Notes: a model not told the origin generated them from the letters alone. A DNA stretch of 64,000 bases from Aquipseudomonas alcaligenes_A (GCA_048595745.1 CP184361.1), one strand, 5' to 3'; positions 51,709 through 61,380 are shown, numbered from the stretch's first letter. Translations and numbers: made by a program.

Positions 51709-52697
51709 CAGGACTCCTGCTGCTGGCGATTGCGGGTTTTCAGCAGCGACAGCAGCACGCCGCCGGCCAGCAGGCCGAAGGTAACACCGAGCGAGAGCAG
51801 GGCGGGAATCTTGCCGATGAAGCCGTGCAGGAAGATCTTGCCGCCGATGAAGATCAGCACCAGCGCCAGTGCGTACTTGAGATAGACGAAGCGGTGCATC
51901 AACGCCGCCAGGGCGAAGTACAGCGAGCGCAGGCCGAGGATGGCGAAGATGTTCGAGGTGTAAACGATGAACGGGTCCTGGGTAATGGCGAAGACCGCCG
52001 GCACGCTGTCCACGGCGAACACCAGGTCGGCCAGTTCGATCAGTACCAGGGCGAGAAACAGCGGCGTGGCATAGAGCAGGTGATGGGTGGCGCCTTCCGG
52101 CCGCTTGCGCACGAAGAAGCGCCCCTCGTGCAGTTCTTCGGTCACCCGGATATGTCGGCGCAGGAAACGCAGCAGGGGATTCTGCGCCAGGTCCGGGTGG
52201 TGCTCCTCGCGGCTGAACAGCATCTTCACCCCGCTGAGCAGCAGGAAGGCGCCGAACACATAGAGCAGCCACTCGAACTCCTGCACCAGCGCCGTGCCCA
52301 GGCCGATCATGATGGCGCGCAGCACGATCACCCCGAGAATGCCCCAGAACAGCACGCGGTGCTGGTAGCGCCGGGGGATGCCGAAGAAGCCGAAGATCAT
52401 CGCCATGACGAACACGTTGTCCATCGACAGCGACTGCTCGACCAGGAAGCCGGTATAGAACTCCAGCGCCTTGTGCACGCCCAGCTCATGCCAGATCCAC
52501 AGGCCGAACAGCACACCTACGCTGAAGTAGCCGCTGTACAGCAGCAGGCTCTCGCGCATCTCGATCTCGTGCTGGTCGCGGTGCAGGATGCCGAGGTCCA
52601 GCACCAGCAGGGCGATGACGATGCCCAGGAAGCTCAGCCACAGCCAGGTGGCCGTGCCCAGGACGGGCGTGGTGAGGAAAAGGAGTAGCGGTTCCAT
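51708..52697 (-). CDS. TerC/Alx-family membrane protein
   Basis: The 329-residue protein has about nine hydrophobic segments and the TerC signatures LSMDNVFVMAMIF and ELADLVFAVDSVPAVFAITQDPF (in part), whose aspartates lie in the membrane and probably bind metal. Members (Alx, MeeF-type, TerC) export manganese or meter metals during secretion. GGAGG precedes the ATG. A structured leader lies upstream, consistent with riboswitch control known for this family. Confidence 0.9.
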   Translation of the reverse strand: MEPLLLFLTTPVLGTATWLWLSFLGIVIALLVLDLGILHRDQHEIEMRESLLLYSGYFSVGVLFGLWIWHELGVHKALEFYTGFLVEQSLSMDNVFVMAMIFGFFGIPRRYQHRVLFWGILGVIVLRAIMIGLGTALVQEFEWLLYVFGAFLLLSGVKMLFSREEHHPDLAQNPLLRFLRRHIRVTEELHEGRFFVRKRPEGATHHLLYATPLFLALVLIELADLVFAVDSVPAVFAITQDPFIVYTSNIFAILGLRSLYFALAALMHRFVYLKYALALVLIFIGGKIFLHGFIGKIPALLSLGVTFGLLAGGVLLSLLKTRNRQQQES

Positions 52698-52723
52698 GAG
52701 CCCCTCCGTCGCTGTCGGTCAGA

Positions 52724-52798
52724 CAGTGACTCCGACATCGCGGCGTTGGGGGCGCCGCCAGAGGGGCCCGGCGTCACTGGCGAGCGCTTTTACGCTCG
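52724..52798 (-). promoter_or_regulatory. structured 5' leader of the TerC gene
   Basis: Three stems can be read: CAGTGAC (52724-52730) with GTCACTG (52773-52779), GCGGCG (52740-52745) with CGCCGC (52753-52758) nested inside, and CGAGCG (52781-52786) with CGCTCG (52793-52798). TerC/Alx genes are often under yybP-ykoY manganese riboswitches; I could not match that consensus by eye, so the class is open. Confidence 0.4.
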
Positions 52799-52850
52799 TG
52801 CACGAACAAGGCTACAGCCGGCTGCCGGGTTCGGCAAACGCAGGTCTGTT

Positions 52851-52958
52851 CCCCTCTACCTTTGGGAGAGGGGCCAGGGGTGAGGGTGTTGCGATGAGTG
52901 AGGGCTTAGTCCCTCACCCTACGCGGGCCGCCCCCTCCCTCCCCATGGGGAGTGGGCG
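52851..52958. repeat. CCCTCTCCC-type composite repeat (diverged) upstream of terC
   Basis: Units CCCCTCTACCTTTGGGAGAGGGG and CCCTCCCTCCCCATGGGGAG-type flank an inner TGAGGGTG/CCCTCACCC inverted pair; ends 3 bp from the PstS-OmpA stop. Confidence 0.75.
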
Positions 52959-52961
52959 CTG

Positions 52962-54326
52962 TTAGTACACCCAGACCTCGACGCGGCGGTTTTTTACCCG
53001 ACCCTCGTCCGCATCGTTGGCTGCCACCGGCATCTGTTCGCCCAGGCCGGTGATGTCGCGGAAGATCACCCCGCCCTTGACCAGGTCCCGCCGCACGGCC
53101 ATGGCGCGCAGCTTGGACAACAGCGCGGCGCGCGCCGGATCGTTCTTCGGGTCGCCGAAGCCGACCAGCACGGCCTTCTGCCGCAGCTTGTCGTTGGCCT
53201 TGAGGTAGTCCAGCACCCGCGCCAGGTCGCGCTGGGCCTTGTTGTCCAACTCGGCGCTACCTTCCTGGAAGCGGAAGTTCACCGACAGGCGCTGCGCCTC
53301 GCTGGCCAGCCGGCGATAGTGCTCCGGCATCTGCGCGCTGGGCTCGACCTTCACCGCCTGCACGGTCTGCGGGATGAAGCCGGTCTTGGCCACGATCGCC
53401 TGGCCCGCCGGGCTATGGGCGAACTGCACCAGTGCCTGCACCCACTCATTGGTGGTGCCCGGCGGGTTGTAGAGAAACAGCCGACGCGACAGCGGGTAGT
53501 CTTCAGTGGCGATCAGCGTGGTGCTGGGCAGCATGGGCTGCGAATCGCCATCGGCAATGGCCAGTGGCTTGCTCTGGCGTACGTAGGGCAGGCCGATGAA
53601 GCCGATGCCGTTGGGGTCCTGGCTGACGCTGTCGGACAGCAGGTCGCTGGACTCGAAGCGCTTGGCATCAGCGTCCAGGCTCTTGCCCTGGCTGGCCAGC
53701 ACCAGTTCCTTGAAGGTGTCGAAGGTGCCCGACTTGTCGTCGCGAGCGTACAGGTGGATCGCCCCAGGCATACCACCGAGGGCCGACCAGTCCTTGATCT
53801 CGCCGGCGAACACGGCGGCCAGTTGCTCGGTGGTCAGCGCCTGCACCGGGTTGCGTGGGTGCACGATGATGGCCAGGCCGTCGATGGCGATCACCTGTTC
53901 GGCATCGCTGCCGCGCATGTCGCCCAGAGCCTGCAGCGTTGCAGCCTCGGCATCCTTGATCGGGCGCGAGGAGGCGGCCAGCTCGGCGCTACCGTCCTGC
54001 AGGGCGACGAAACCGGTACCGGAGCCGTGGGCCGCGACGTTGACCTGCAGGGTGCGACCCAACTTGTCCTCGGCCAGCACGCTCTGCTCGTTTTCCGCGC
54101 CTTTGGCAATGCGCACATTGCTCATGCCCTGGCTTTCGAACAGGCCACTGACCAGTGCCGGGCCGAGCTTGGCGCCGATGGTATTGGAGCCCTGGATGCG
54201 CAGCAGGGTGGTGGCTTCGGCAGCGAACACCGACCAGGGCAGGGCGTAGCAGATGAAACCGAGGATCAACCAGATGTAGGCATGGTTGCAGGATTGCCGA
54301 TCACTGACTGGCAGTTCGCGTGACAT
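52962..54326 (-). CDS. PstS-like phosphate-binding domain fused to an OmpA C-terminal domain
   Basis: The 454-residue exported protein has a signal segment (residues about 17-36), a PstS-like periplasmic binding domain (LLRIQGSNTIGAKLGPALV, GSGTGFVALQDGSAELAASSRP, DDKSGTFDTFKELVL, GIGFIGLPYV) and a C-terminal OmpA/MotB peptidoglycan-binding domain (VNFRFQEGSAELDNKAQRDL, GFGDPKNDPARAALLSKLRAMAVR in part, NRRVEVW). It would bind an oxyanion while held to the cell wall. No pst transporter adjoins it. Confidence 0.9.
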   Translation of the reverse strand: MSRELPVSDRQSCNHAYIWLILGFICYALPWSVFAAEATTLLRIQGSNTIGAKLGPALVSGLFESQGMSNVRIAKGAENEQSVLAEDKLGRTLQVNVAAHGSGTGFVALQDGSAELAASSRPIKDAEAATLQALGDMRGSDAEQVIAIDGLAIIVHPRNPVQALTTEQLAAVFAGEIKDWSALGGMPGAIHLYARDDKSGTFDTFKELVLASQGKSLDADAKRFESSDLLSDSVSQDPNGIGFIGLPYVRQSKPLAIADGDSQPMLPSTTLIATEDYPLSRRLFLYNPPGTTNEWVQALVQFAHSPAGQAIVAKTGFIPQTVQAVKVEPSAQMPEHYRRLASEAQRLSVNFRFQEGSAELDNKAQRDLARVLDYLKANDKLRQKAVLVGFGDPKNDPARAALLSKLRAMAVRRDLVKGGVIFRDITGLGEQMPVAANDADEGRVKNRRVEVWVY

Positions 54327-54429
54327 GCGGCGCAGACCTTCTTCTAGGGTGGAAAGTGCCGCGCAGAATAAGTCGATAAGGTTGCAGTCAGGTTACAGCG
54401 CGCCGCTCTGGAATGGGCCCTGAGCGTAA

Positions 54430-54458
54430 ACAAGCCAGCGCTTGTGCTGGCTTGTTTT
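54430..54458. terminator. bidirectional terminator downstream of xthA
   Basis: ACAAGCCAGC and GCTGGCTTGT form a 10-bp stem around GCTTGT, with T-runs on both strands. It lies about 27 bases after the xthA stop. Confidence 0.8.
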
Positions 54459-54484
54459 AGGTGGTGAAGCTCAGGATGCCGGGC

Positions 54485-55297
54485 TTAGCTCAGCTCCAGC
54501 CAGATCGGTGCGTGGTCGGACGGTTTTTCCATGGCGCGCAGCTCGTAGTCGATGCCGGCGTCCTTGAACCGCGCCTGCAGGGCGGCGGTGGCGAGGATCA
54601 CATCGATGCGCAGCCCGCGCTTGGGCTCGTCCTCGAAGCCGCGGCTGCGGTAGTCGAACCAGCTGAAGCGGTCGTTCACGGTCGGGTTGAGGTGGCGGAA
54701 GCTGTCGACCAGGCCCCAGTTCTTCAGGGTCGCCAGCCACTCGCGCTCCTCGGGCAGGAAGCTGCACTTGCCGGTCTTCAGCCAGCGCAGGCGGTTGGGC
54801 TCGCCGATGCCGATGTCGCAGTCTTCCGGGCTGATATTGATGTCGCCCATGACCACCAGCGCCTGGGCCGGGTCGAAGCGCTCAACCAGCAGTTGTTGCA
54901 GGTCGGCGTAGAACCGCTGCTTGCCGGGGAATTTGGTGGGGTGGTCGCGGCTCTCACCCTGGGGGAAGTAGCCGTTCATCACCGTCACCGGGTTGCCTTG
55001 CTTATCGGCGAAGGTGCCATAGATGAAGCGGCGCTGGGCGTCTTCCGCGTCGCCGGGAAAGCCCTTGTGCAGCTCCAGCGGTGCTTCGCGGGAGAGCAGG
55101 GCGACGCCGTAGTGGCCTTTCTGCCCGTGATAGTGCACGTGGTAGCCGAGTTGGCGGATGTCTTCCTCGGGGAACTGCTCGTCGGCGACCTTGGTCTCCT
55201 GCAGGCCGATGACATCCGGCTGGTGCTTGTCGATGAGCGCCTGTAGCTGATGAGGTCGGGCGCGCAGGCCGTTGATATTGAAGGAAACGATCTTCAT
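54485..55297 (-). CDS. xthA: exodeoxyribonuclease III
   Basis: The 270-residue enzyme is an AP endonuclease and 3'-5' exonuclease of base-excision repair. It shows MKIVSFNINGLRARPHQL, LQETKVAD (metal Glu34), MGDINISPEDCDIG (catalytic Asp/Asn), FSWFDYRSRGFED and SDHAPIW (catalytic His). Length and motifs are complete. It is transcribed alone with a terminator behind it. Confidence 0.96.
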   Translation of the reverse strand: MKIVSFNINGLRARPHQLQALIDKHQPDVIGLQETKVADEQFPEEDIRQLGYHVHYHGQKGHYGVALLSREAPLELHKGFPGDAEDAQRRFIYGTFADKQGNPVTVMNGYFPQGESRDHPTKFPGKQRFYADLQQLLVERFDPAQALVVMGDINISPEDCDIGIGEPNRLRWLKTGKCSFLPEEREWLATLKNWGLVDSFRHLNPTVNDRFSWFDYRSRGFEDEPKRGLRIDVILATAALQARFKDAGIDYELRAMEKPSDHAPIWLELS

Positions 55298-55429
55298 GGG
55301 GAGGCACCGGCGGGTAAAACCGCGATGCTAGCCCAGCGCTCTGGCGACGGCCAGCGTCTGGCAGGGGGTGGGTTGCGGTGCTACCTTGGCCTTCGACCCG
55401 CCAAACCAATAACAACCGAGGTCAGCCCG

Positions 55430-56071
55430 ATGCCCCACCGTAACGCCGAAGTCCGCATGCTCGATCATGGCTACGTCCGCGAGGCCCGCTCGCTGCTGTA
55501 CCACGCCTACCGCCACGACCCGACCTTCGCCTACCTGTTCGAGAGCGAGCGCCCCGGCTTCGACCAGCGCGTGCGCGCCACCGTGCGCGAGCTGGTGCAG
55601 CAGCATTTCGCCGAGGAACTGCCGGCCATCGGCCTGGTGATCGAGGAGCGCCTGGTCGGCATCGCCCTGATCGCGCCACCGATCCGCCGTCTGGACATCA
55701 CCGAGAGCTGGGGCTGGCGCCTGCGCATGCTGATGACCACCGGCTTCCGTTGCACCAAGCGCTACCTGGAATATCACGACGCGGTGCTCGCCTGCCTGCC
55801 GCCGGGTCCTTACCACGTGTTGCCGCTGATTGGCGTGCACCCGCAGTTCCAGGGCCAGCAGCTCGGTGAAAAGCTGCTCGGCGCCCTGCATGACTGGTGT
55901 GCCGAGGATGCCGGCTCGCAGGGCGTGGTGCTCGACACCGGCAACCCGCATTACCTGGACTTCTACAAGCGCCAGGGCTACGAGGAAATCGGTGAAGTGG
56001 CGGTAGGGCCGATCCGCGAGCACGTATTCTTCCACCCCAACCCGCAGGTGGTCCGACAAGCCTCGGCCTGA
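55430..56071 (+). CDS. GNAT-family N-acetyltransferase
   Basis: The 213-residue protein has the acetyl-CoA-binding GNAT core (LPLIGVHPQFQGQQLGEKLLGALHDWC in part, with Q-x-x-G-x-G-like loop QGQQLGEKL, and VVLDTGNPHYLDFYKRQGYEEIG in part). The substrate is unknown. The ATG at 55430 has GAGG eight bases upstream; an in-frame start at 55250 overlaps xthA's upstream region and is unlikely. Confidence 0.88.
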   Translation: MPHRNAEVRMLDHGYVREARSLLYHAYRHDPTFAYLFESERPGFDQRVRATVRELVQQHFAEELPAIGLVIEERLVGIALIAPPIRRLDITESWGWRLRMLMTTGFRCTKRYLEYHDAVLACLPPGPYHVLPLIGVHPQFQGQQLGEKLLGALHDWCAEDAGSQGVVLDTGNPHYLDFYKRQGYEEIGEVAVGPIREHVFFHPNPQVVRQASA

Positions 56072-56168
56072 TGGCGGCGTTGCCGGAGCAGCACCGCCCG
56101 GTCACACTAGCGGCCGTTCAACCGCTGGGTGCCGTTACCCGGCATCAACACACTGAAGGAACTCGCAA

Positions 56169-56669
56169 ATGGCTCAAGTAACTCTCAAGGGCAACCCGGT
56201 TCAGGTCGACGGTCAGCTGCCGCAGGCCGGTCAGCAGGCCCCGGCGTTCAGCCTGGTGGCCAAGGATCTTTCCGACGTGACCCTGGCCAGCCTGGCCGGC
56301 AAGCGCAAGGTGCTGAACATCTTCCCGAGCATCGACACCCCGACCTGCGCCACCTCCGTGCGCAAGTTCAATGCCGAGGCCAGTGCTCTGCCCAACACCG
56401 TGGTGCTGTGCATTTCCGCCGACCTGCCGTTCGCCCAGGCACGCTTCTGCGGCGCCGAAGGCCTGGACAACGTGGTCAACCTGTCGACCATGCGCGGCGC
56501 CAGCTTCCTCAAGGACTACGGCGTGGCCATCGCCAGCGGCCCGCTGGTGGGCGTGGCTGCCCGTGCCGTGGTGGTGCTGGACGAGCAGGGCAAGGTGCTG
56601 CACAGCGAGCTGGTCGGCGAGATCGCCGATGAGCCGGACTACGCGGCCGCCATCGCCGTACTGAAGTAA
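56169..56669 (+). CDS. tpx: thiol peroxidase Tpx
   Basis: The 166-residue peroxiredoxin has the peroxidatic cysteine C60 in SIDTPTCATSVRKF and the resolving C94 in ARFCGAEG, the spacing of Tpx. It reduces lipid and other hydroperoxides with thioredoxin. AAGGAACTC before the ATG gives the ribosome binding site. A strong terminator follows at 56808. Confidence 0.96.
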   Translation: MAQVTLKGNPVQVDGQLPQAGQQAPAFSLVAKDLSDVTLASLAGKRKVLNIFPSIDTPTCATSVRKFNAEASALPNTVVLCISADLPFAQARFCGAEGLDNVVNLSTMRGASFLKDYGVAIASGPLVGVAARAVVVLDEQGKVLHSELVGEIADEPDYAAAIAVLK

Positions 56670-56807
56670 TCCGGGGCTGCTGCGCGTCGGAAAAGCTGTG
56701 TTGGAAGCGGCTTCGGAATGCTCATTTACTAGTTGTAAACTGCGCTTCCTCCGCCGCTTCCGCCTTGCTTTTCTCTAGCTCGCAAGCCCCTCGCGGCGTC
56801 ACTGCTT

Positions 56808-56842
56808 ACAACGGCCTGCCTGATGCAGGCCGTTGTTTTTTC
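56808..56842 (+). terminator. rho-independent terminator after tpx
   Basis: ACAACGGCCTGC and GCAGGCCGTTGT pair perfectly over 12 bp around CTGAT and are followed by TTTTTT. Confidence 0.9.
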
Positions 56843-56955
56843 TAAATTCCTAACGTCTTGTTACGTCAAACAAGGGTAAATAGGCGGTAAAGACCCTTTG
56901 CCTGGCTGCTGGGAGTACTTATCGTTCACCCTCCCCAGGAAAGTGATATCGCGCC

Positions 56956-58158
56956 ATGCCCGATTTTCGTGCCACCTCACGTGTTTCCCGTCGCTGGCTG
57001 ATCGGCCTGGCCGTGCTGCTCGGCGCGCTGCTGCTGTGGTGGCTGCTGCCCGGCAAGCCGGCCACGAAGAAAGAGGGCAACAGCCCCTGGGATGGCCCGG
57101 TGCCGGTGCGCCTGACTGAGGTCGGCAGCGGCGATTTTCATATCGAGCTCAAGGCCCTGGGCACCGTCACTGCGCTGAACACGGTCAATGTACGCTCGCG
57201 GGTGGATGGCGAACTGGTCAAGGTGTTCTTCGAGGAGGGGCAACTGGTCAAGGCCGGCGACCTGCTGGCGCAGATCGACCCGCGTCCCTATCAGGTCGCG
57301 TTGCAGCAGGCCGAGGGCACCCTGGCGCAGAACCAGGCGCAGCTGAAGAATGCCGAGATCGACCTGGCGCGTTACCAGGGGCTATACGCCGAAGACAGCA
57401 TCGCCAAGCAGACCCTGGACACCCAGCAGGCTCTGGTCGGCCAGTACCGCGGCACGGTGAAGAGCAACCAGGCCGCCGTCGCCGAAGCGCGTCTGAACCT
57501 CGACTTCACCCGCATCCGCGCGCCTATCTCCGGTCGCCTCGGCCTGCGCCAGGTGGACCTCGGCAACCTGGTGCGCAGCAGCGACACCACACCGCTGGTG
57601 GTGATCACCCAGGTCGAGCCCATCGCCGTCAACTTCACCCTGCCGGAGAAAGACCTGCCGCCGGTACTGGCGCGGGTGCGTGACAACCAGAAGCTGCGCG
57701 TCGAGGCTTGGGACCGGGGCGAGCAGCAGCGCCTGGCCGAGGGCGAGCTGCACAGCCTGGACAACCAGATCGACGTGGCCACCGGCACCGTCAAGCTCAA
57801 GGCACGTTTCACCAATGCCGGCGAACAGCTGTTCCCCAACCAGTTCGTCAACGTGCGCCTACGCGTGGAAACGCGCCAGCAGGCCACGCTGATCCCTTCG
57901 GCGGCCGTGCAGTTCGGTGCGCGTGGCACTTTCGTCTTCGTCCTCGGCGAGGGCGACAAGGTGCAGATCCGCGATGTGCGCATTGCCGCCAGCGACGGCG
58001 CCACCAGCCTGGTGGAGGAGGGCGTCAAGGTCGGTGAGCGGCTGGTGCTGGAGGGCATCGACAAGCTCAAGGATGGCAGCCAGGTGCAGGTGATCGGCAA
58101 CGAGCCGGGCGCCCTGGCGCAACCGCAGGCCCAGGCAGCACAGAAGCAGGGCGCATGA
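56956..58158 (+). CDS. muxA: RND efflux membrane fusion protein MuxA (MdtA-like)
   Basis: The 400-residue periplasmic adaptor has a membrane anchor (residues about 17-33), a lipoyl/hairpin region (VNVRSRVDGELVKVFFEEGQLVKAGD in part, coiled ALQQAEGTLAQNQAQLKNAEIDLARY in part) and beta-barrel domains. It links the inner-membrane pump to an outer-membrane channel. Its stop overlaps the muxB start (ATGA). MuxABC-OpmB is the Pseudomonas counterpart of MdtABC, with two RND pumps. Confidence 0.9.
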   Translation: MPDFRATSRVSRRWLIGLAVLLGALLLWWLLPGKPATKKEGNSPWDGPVPVRLTEVGSGDFHIELKALGTVTALNTVNVRSRVDGELVKVFFEEGQLVKAGDLLAQIDPRPYQVALQQAEGTLAQNQAQLKNAEIDLARYQGLYAEDSIAKQTLDTQQALVGQYRGTVKSNQAAVAEARLNLDFTRIRAPISGRLGLRQVDLGNLVRSSDTTPLVVITQVEPIAVNFTLPEKDLPPVLARVRDNQKLRVEAWDRGEQQRLAEGELHSLDNQIDVATGTVKLKARFTNAGEQLFPNQFVNVRLRVETRQQATLIPSAAVQFGARGTFVFVLGEGDKVQIRDVRIAASDGATSLVEEGVKVGERLVLEGIDKLKDGSQVQVIGNEPGALAQPQAQAAQKQGA

Positions 58159-61100
58159 ACGCCTCGCGCCTGTTCATCCTGCGGCCGGTCGCCACCACGC
58201 TGCTGATGGTGGCGATCTTCCTCACCGGTCTGATCGCCTACCGTCTGCTGCCGGTCTCCGCGCTGCCGGAGGTGGATTACCCGACCATCCGCGTGCTGAC
58301 TCTGTATCCGGGCGCCAGCCCGCAGGTGATGACCAGCTCGGTGACCGCGCCGCTGGAGCGCCAGTTCGGCCAGATGCCGGGGCTCAAGCAGATGTCCTCG
58401 ACCAGCTCGGGCGGCGCCTCGGTGATCACCCTGCGCTTCAGCCTGGAGGTGAATCTGGATGTCGCCGAGCAGGAGGTGCAGGCCGCCATCAACGCCGCCA
58501 GCAACCTGCTGCCCAACGATCTGCCGGCGCCACCGGTGTACAACAAGGTCAACCCGGCGGACACCCCAGTGCTGACGCTGGCCATCCGCTCCAGCACCCT
58601 GCCGCTGACCCAGGTGCACGACCTGATCGACACGCGCATGGCGCAGAAGATCGCGCAGATCAGCGGTGTCGGCCTGGTCAGTCTGGCCGGTGGCCAGCGT
58701 CCGGCCGTGCGCATCAAGGTCGACCCCGAGGCGCTGGCCAGCCATGGCCTCAACCTGGCCGATGTGCGCCAGCTGATCGCCGCGCAGAACGTCAACCAGC
58801 CCAAGGGCAACTTCGACGGCCCGACCCGCGTCTCGCAGCTGGATGCCAACGACCAGCTCAAGTCGGCCGCCGAGTACCAGGACCTGATCCTCAAGTACGA
58901 GAACGGCGCGGCGCTACGCCTGCGTGACGTGGCCAGTATCGTCGACGGCGCCGAGAACGAGCGCCTGGCGGCCTGGGCCGACCGCAACGAGACGGTGCTG
59001 CTGAGCATCCAGCGTCAGCCCGGCGCCAACGTGATCGAGGTGGTCGACCGTATCCAGAAGCTGCTGCCGCAGATCACTGCGGGCCTGCCGGCGAGCATCG
59101 AGGTACAGGTTCTCACCGACCGCACCCAGACCATCCGTGCGGCGGTCAAGGACGTGCAGTTCGAGCTGGTGCTGGCGATCGCCCTGGTGGTGCTGGTGAC
59201 CTTCCTGTTCCTGCGCAAGGTGTCGGCCACCATCATCCCGTCCATCGCGGTGCCGCTGTCGCTGATCGGCACGTTCGGCGTGATGTACCTGGCCGGCTTC
59301 TCCATCAACAACCTGACGCTGATGGCGCTGACCATTGCCACCGGCTTCGTGGTGGACGATGCCATCGTCATGCTGGAGAACATCGCGCGCCACCTGGAGG
59401 AGGGCGAGACACCGTTCAACGCCGCGCTCAAGGGCGCCAAGCAGATCGGCTTCACCCTGATCTCGCTGACCTTCTCGCTGATCGCGGTGCTGATTCCGTT
59501 GCTGTTCATGGCTGACGTCGTGGGGCGACTGTTCCGCGAGTTCGCCATTACCCTGGCGGTGGCCATCCTGATTTCCCTGGTGGTGTCGCTGACCCTCACG
59601 CCGATGATGTGCGCGCGCCTGCTCAAGGCCGAAAAAGAGGAAGAGCAGGGGCGCTTCTACAGGTCCGCCGGCGCCTTTATCGACGGCCTGATCGCGCGCT
59701 ACGCGGTCGGCCTGACCTGGACCCTGCGCCACCAGGGCCTGACCCTGCTGGTGGCCATCGGCACCCTGGCCCTTACCGTGGTGCTGTACCTGGCCGTGCC
59801 CAAGGGTTTCTTCCCGGTGCAGGACACCGGAGTGATCCAGGGTATTTCCGAGGCGCCGCAGTCGATCTCCTTCAAGGCCATGAGCGAGCGCCAGCAGCGC
59901 CTGGCCGAGGTCATCCTGCGTGACCCGGACGTTTCCAGCCTGTCCTCCTACATTGGCGTGGACGGCGACAACCCGACCCTCAACAGCGGCCGCCTGCTGA
60001 TCAACCTCAAGCCGCACCGCGAGCGCGACGTGACCGCCAGCGAGGTGATCGAGCGCCTGCGCCCCGAGCTGGCCAAGGTGCCGGGCATAGCCCTGTACCT
60101 GCAGCCGGTGCAGGACCTGACCATCGAGGACCGGGTCAGCCGCACCCAGTTCCAGTTCAGCCTGGAGTCGCCGGACGGTGCGCTGCTGGAGGAGTGGACG
60201 CCCAAACTGATCACCGCGCTGAACCAGCAACCGGAGCTGCGCGATGTAGCCAGCGACCTGCAGAACCGCGGCCTGCAGGTGTTCCTCAATATTGACCGCG
60301 ACGCCGCCTCGCGCCTGGGCGTGAGCGTCGGCAGCATTGATGATGCCTTGTACGACGCCTTCGGCCAGCGGCAGATTTCCACCATCTTCACCCAGTCCAG
60401 CCAATACCGCGTGGTGCTCGAGAGCGCCAGCGCCGGCGAGCTGGGGCCGCAGGCGCTGCAGCGCATCCATGTCGCCACCGCCAGTGGCGTTCAGGTGCCG
60501 CTGGCCTCGCTGGCGCGCATCGAGGAGCGGCCGGCCAGCCTGCTGGTCAACCATATCGGCCAGTTCCCGGCGGTCACGGTGTCGTTCAACCTGGCGCCGG
60601 GCGTGTCGCTGGGCGAAGCGGTCGAGGTGATCGAGCAGGTCAAGCAGGGCATCGGCCTGCCGGCGGGCATCCAGACCCAGTTCCAGGGCGCGGCAGAAGC
60701 GTTCCGCGCCTCGCTGTCGAGCACGCTACTGCTGATCCTGGCCGCCATCGTCACCATGTACATCGTGCTGGGCGTGCTCTACGAGAGCTATATCCACCCG
60801 ATCACCATCCTCTCGACGCTGCCCTCGGCCGGCGTCGGCGCACTGCTGGCGCTGCTGCTGACCGGCAACGACCTGGGCCTGATCGCCATCATCGGCATCA
60901 TCCTGCTGATCGGCATCGTCAAGAAGAACGCGATCATGATGATCGACTTCGCCCTGGAGGCCGAGCGCCACCAGGGCATGACGCCTGAGGCGGCCATCTA
61001 CCAGGCTGCGCTGCTGCGCTTTAGGCCGATTCTGATGACCACCCTGGCCGCGCTGTTCGGCGCCATTCCGCTGATGCTGGCCTCGGGCTCCGGCGCCGAG

Positions 61101-61247
61101 CTGCGCCAGCCGCTGGGCCTGGTGATGGTTGGTGGCCTGCTGCTGAGCCAGGTGCTGACGCTATTCACCACACCGGTGATCTACCTGGCCTTTGATCGCT
61201 TGTCGCGGCGGTTTCTCGGCCGTAGCGCTTCAGGGGTGCCGGCGTGA
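58155..61247 (+). CDS. muxB: RND multidrug efflux pump MuxB (MdtB-like)
   Basis: The 1030-residue inner-membrane transporter has 12 hydrophobic helices, two large periplasmic loops and the helix-4 proton-relay region IATGFVVDDAIVMLENI (two Asp). It is of the heteromultimeric MdtB type, which works with MdtC/MuxC. It overlaps muxA by ATGA and is followed after 148 bp by muxC. Confidence 0.92.
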   Translation: MNASRLFILRPVATTLLMVAIFLTGLIAYRLLPVSALPEVDYPTIRVLTLYPGASPQVMTSSVTAPLERQFGQMPGLKQMSSTSSGGASVITLRFSLEVNLDVAEQEVQAAINAASNLLPNDLPAPPVYNKVNPADTPVLTLAIRSSTLPLTQVHDLIDTRMAQKIAQISGVGLVSLAGGQRPAVRIKVDPEALASHGLNLADVRQLIAAQNVNQPKGNFDGPTRVSQLDANDQLKSAAEYQDLILKYENGAALRLRDVASIVDGAENERLAAWADRNETVLLSIQRQPGANVIEVVDRIQKLLPQITAGLPASIEVQVLTDRTQTIRAAVKDVQFELVLAIALVVLVTFLFLRKVSATIIPSIAVPLSLIGTFGVMYLAGFSINNLTLMALTIATGFVVDDAIVMLENIARHLEEGETPFNAALKGAKQIGFTLISLTFSLIAVLIPLLFMADVVGRLFREFAITLAVAILISLVVSLTLTPMMCARLLKAEKEEEQGRFYRSAGAFIDGLIARYAVGLTWTLRHQGLTLLVAIGTLALTVVLYLAVPKGFFPVQDTGVIQGISEAPQSISFKAMSERQQRLAEVILRDPDVSSLSSYIGVDGDNPTLNSGRLLINLKPHRERDVTASEVIERLRPELAKVPGIALYLQPVQDLTIEDRVSRTQFQFSLESPDGALLEEWTPKLITALNQQPELRDVASDLQNRGLQVFLNIDRDAASRLGVSVGSIDDALYDAFGQRQISTIFTQSSQYRVVLESASAGELGPQALQRIHVATASGVQVPLASLARIEERPASLLVNHIGQFPAVTVSFNLAPGVSLGEAVEVIEQVKQGIGLPAGIQTQFQGAAEAFRASLSSTLLLILAAIVTMYIVLGVLYESYIHPITILSTLPSAGVGALLALLLTGNDLGLIAIIGIILLIGIVKKNAIMMIDFALEAERHQGMTPEAAIYQAALLRFRPILMTTLAALFGAIPLMLASGSGAELRQPLGLVMVGGLLLSQVLTLFTTPVIYLAFDRLSRRFLGRSASGVPA

Positions 61248-61264
61248 GTGGCGCCTGGCTTTTG

Positions 61265-61380
61265 CTCCCCTCGCCCGTTTACGGGAGAGGGGCCGGGGGA
61301 GAGGGCGGGGCTGCTGCGGTGCCTTTGCCCCTCTCCCTACGCCGGGCGCCCCTAACCCTCTCCGCTGAGGGGAGAGGGGA
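61265..61380. repeat. CCCTCTCCC-type composite repeat between muxB and muxC
   Basis: Left unit CCCCTCGCCCGTTTACGGGAG-type and right unit CCCTCTCCGCTGAGGGGAGAGGGG-type with half units between; about 116 bp inserted in an operon where the genes would otherwise nearly touch. Confidence 0.85.

Noticed and set aside
58914..60554. Long minus-strand frames antisense to muxB and muxC (also 62209-63792)
   Set aside because: Composition is that of antisense shadows of GC-rich RND pump genes; no ribosome binding sites or motifs.
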